A DNA stretch of 64,000 bases from Euglena gracilis. Its lineage: Eukaryota > Euglenida > Euglenophyceae > Euglenales. The position numbers were made by a program, and so were the translations under genes. The stretch is from the NCBI GenBank assembly GCA_039621445.1, contig CP154954.1:39579816-39643815 (forward strand), given 5' to 3'. This document shows positions 61,511 to 64,000 of this stretch, in pieces. The number at the start of each line of letters is the position of its first letter. Position 1 is the stretch's first letter. The notes below the pieces were generated by a model. That model made no database searches and was not told the origin of the DNA. It saw only the letters and a list, made by a program, of their open reading frames with translations.

Positions 61511-64000
61511 TCACCTGGAGTCGAGACTGCACAACACTTGCCCCCACAGGGCTGCGACCCCCCTACTCAGGCCTTTGCAGGCCCCCCCCCCCTCTGGTGC
61601 TGGCTTTTTCCTTTTTGGGCGAGTACACAATCCTGCCCTCTCATTTTGACAATCACCCTCCTTGATGCACTCTGATCTCCCTGTCAGCTGAACTGGGCTG
61701 TTAAGGGATCCCGAAACGTGGCAGACCCCAAACATATCTGCAAAAGTCCCAAGGGACGTGCCCAAAATTGGCTGTGCGTGGGGGGTTCTGGCTCCCAAAT
61801 CAACGATTTTCAGCCTCGTGCGAAAATCTTCATTCCCCCCATCAAACACTGGACTCAGAGTCACTGATGGCAGAAAAATCGACTCTCCCCCCCATTCCCA
61901 CGGGAACTCCTGGGCACCCAACGGTGGTGGGGGAGGATGTGCCGTCGGCAAATCCCCTTGCGGACCCCCCATGATCTGGATATGGGGAATCAACACTGCT
62001 GTCCGAGCGTCTGCTACATGCGTGACACATTCTATGCCCGACTCTGCCCAAGACCTGTCCCACCCAGGGGAATCTTGTGGGTTTCCCGAACCCCCGGTGG
62101 GCATGCTGGGCTGGGCTATCAAACTCGCGGTGGGTTTGGGCAAAGCTGAAACCAATGGAATGGGGGGCTGGGGTTCGGCCTCAACCCCCACTAAATCCTC
62201 CCCCCTCCCTGCTGCCTTCGCCCCGATTCCTATCACAGGAAATCGTCCTGTGACGGCAGGACATTCACTGGATGGAAGATTGAAATTCTGCTGGCTGCCC
62301 CACTGGACTAGCTCTTGAACTGTCGGTTCTGGCCGAGCCGTCGGTTCTGGCTGGGCTGGCCCCCCTGCAGCTTGCTGGGGCTGAGTTGGCAAGGGCTGGG
62401 CTGCCCCCTGCCCACTCGACACGTGACACATGTCTTGTGAACTCGCAGAAGGGGTGGCTGGGGAAAAAAGACCAGGTGGACTGTGACTCGGAAGTTGCTC
62501 ACCCAATTCCCTCAGAGAATGCATGCGATCCGAACAAGACCGCAACATTTCAGATTATGCCAACCTCTTTTTCTTGCAATTTTCAGCCTCCGCACGAAAT
62601 GTTTCCTCCCTTTCAGAAGCCAGACGCATTCTGTTGGCCCAGCCAGCAGGACTGACGTCTGTGCCTGCCGTCCCTGCCGACATTGCAAACCCTGCCTGAA
62701 ATTGCAATTCTGATTCTGGCTCCACGACTGGACTTGAAGCTTGTTCACCGGCTGACCGCACTGACTCTGGGGCAACTGATTGGGGAGAGGCCGGATTATG
62801 ATTATTTGAACATGCACTTCCCAGTTGAAATTGCTTCTCTGAAACTGGCCCATGGACCCTCCCCAACTCTGCCAATCCCAGACCATTTTCACCAAAACAA
62901 TGCTGGCTGGTCGGCTGAGCTGTCTTTTGTGTTACTGACTGGAGCTGGTCTAGCTTGTCGACAGTCGGCTGTGGCTGAGCTGAGCTGTCGACCACTGACT
63001 GCTGCTGGGCTGGCCCCACGACAATTGGCTGGTGCCGGGTTGGCGATTGCACGATGGGCTGGGTTGGCAATTGCATAATGGGCTGGGCTGGCTTTTGCAT
63101 CATGGGCTGGGTTGGCCCCGTGATGGGCTGGGCTGTTTCTCGCATCATGGGATGGGCTGGCCCCATGATGGGCTTGGCTGGCTCTTGCATCATTCACTGG
63201 GCTGGCCCATGCATAATTAGCTGGGACAGTGCAATTTCTGGGCTCCTCTGACCCAAAAACTGCTGGCCGGTTGACTGGGCCGGCTCCTGAATGACGGGCT
63301 GGGCTGGCCCGTGCATGATTGGCTGGGGCACTGCAATTTCTGGGCTCCTCGGACCCAAAAACTGCTGGCCGGTTGACTGGGCCGGCTCCTGCATGATGGC
63401 CTGGGCTGGATCTTGCATGATTGGCTGGGCTGGCCCGTACATGACTGGCTGGGGCACTGCAATTTCTGGGCTCCTCTGACCCAAAAACTGCTGGCTGGTT
63501 GACTGGGCCGGCTCCTGCATGACGGGCTGGGCTGGACCGTGCATAATTGGCTGGGGCACTGCAATTTCTGGGCTCCTCTGACCCAAAAACTGCTGGCTGG
63601 TTGACTGGGCCGGCTCCTGCATGATGGGCTGGGCTGGCCCGTGCATGATTGGCTGGGGCTGGACTGACTCCTGCGCAGCTGGCTGAGCTATCCCTTCTGC
63701 AGCTGGCTGGAGTTGGGCTGGCCCCCCGACTGCTGGCTAGGGTTGGGCTGCCCCCCCGACTGCTGGCTGGGGCTGGGCTGGCCCTGCGTTTGGCTGTGCA
63801 ATTCCCAATTGAAATTGCAAACGGGCTGCAACTCCCAAACTCTCGTGGGCAAAAACTAGCTGACTCATTTCTGCTGGCTGTGGCTGGCACTGAGCTGGCG
63901 TTGGGCTGGGCTGTGCAATTCCAATCATAAATTGCGACTCAGCCCCCCTAATTTCCAGACCCCCTGGGACTGAAAATTGTTGAACACCAGCGTCACACCT
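61511..64000 (-). pseudogene. Element C gag-like Gln/Pro/Ala-rich frame with in-frame stops
   Basis: One minus-strand frame stays open from the window end (64000) to a TGA at 61511-61513, interrupted only by TAG (63737-63739), TGA (63194-63196) and TAA (62555-62557), all in the same register. The N-terminal part is made of PAVGG, PAAEG and long QPIMHGPAQP-type repeats. The central part has an alpha-helical NRMRLASEREETFRAEAENC segment. The last 345 codons are Pro/Ser-rich with a basic end (TRPKRKKPAPEGGG). No zinc knuckle or capsid motif. The repeat content recalls the disordered N-termini of some large retroelement gags; it is partial at the window edge. Confidence 0.5.
63190..63660 (-). repeat. 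102-bp coding tandem repeat (34-residue unit)
   Basis: Four units centred on GCAATTTCTGGGCTCCTC at 63231, 63333, 63459 and 63561. Spacing is 102, 126 and 102 bp; the longer interval includes one extra 8-residue QPIMQDPA-type subrepeat. Each unit encodes QPIMHGPAQPVMQEPAQ, QQFLGQRSPEIAVP with few substitutions. All spacings are multiples of three. Confidence 0.9.

Overview
This window comes from a repeat-rich eukaryotic nuclear genome. No bacterial operon, rRNA gene or intact tRNA gene is visible, and I found no convincing host protein-coding gene. Nearly every coding stretch belongs to a transposable element: a DIRS-type tyrosine-recombinase retroelement, several Ty3/gypsy (Metaviridae-type) elements including chromoviruses, a non-LTR retrotransposon remnant, and hAT-type DNA elements. 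Dozens of pure G or C runs of 7-20 bases are scattered throughout. The species cannot be settled from sequence alone; DIRS elements together with chromoviruses would fit a green alga, a streptophyte alga or another large-genome lineage.

Layout. 1-3.1 kb: GATATA/GATA microsatellites with small inverted-repeat elements (MITEs) whose ends carry C/G runs, then a 750-bp fold-back element with another MITE nested inside it. 5.6-21.9 kb: a roughly 6.8-kb segment present twice in tandem. It starts in a 0.8-kb inverted repeat and ends in a second inverted repeat. Copy 2 carries a 1984-bp hAT element (8-bp target duplication; copy 1 preserves the empty site), which itself contains a 580-bp hAT-type element with its own 8-bp duplication. 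22-25.8 kb: fragments of the same repeats and a 424-bp hAT-type MITE with an 8-bp duplication.

25.8-30.4 kb: a structurally complete DIRS-like element (gag-like region, RT, RNase H, methyltransferase-like domain, tyrosine recombinase) with split inverted terminal repeats and an internal region exactly complementary to its two joined ends. 31.06-32.0 kb: the 5' fragment of a second, diverged DIRS element, abutting GC-rich minus-strand ORFs of gag-like character. 38.4-44.9 kb: a decayed plus-strand Ty3/gypsy element (A) cut off inside RNase H by a short tandem array. 45.1-46.2 kb: a minus-strand gypsy remnant (D) cut off at the start of RT by the same array. 47.7-53.2 kb: a nearly full minus-strand chromovirus (B) with gag, protease, a methyltransferase-like NPPF domain, RT, RNase H, integrase and chromodomain. 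54.6-56.4 kb: a minus-strand non-LTR RT remnant. 56.4-64 kb: a minus-strand element (C) with two tandem LTR-like 693-bp units, a chromodomain ORF, a long region lacking recognisable pol, and a Q/P/A-repeat gag-like frame running off the window.

The elements are mostly dead. Frames shift repeatedly, often at homopolymers, and several conserved codons have become stops. The most unusual items are: the NPPF methyltransferase-like domain between protease and RT of element B, matching the domain that follows RNase H in the DIRS element of this window; the exact circle-junction complement in the DIRS element; and a flip of the spacer between inverted-repeat arms that distinguishes the two tandem copies.
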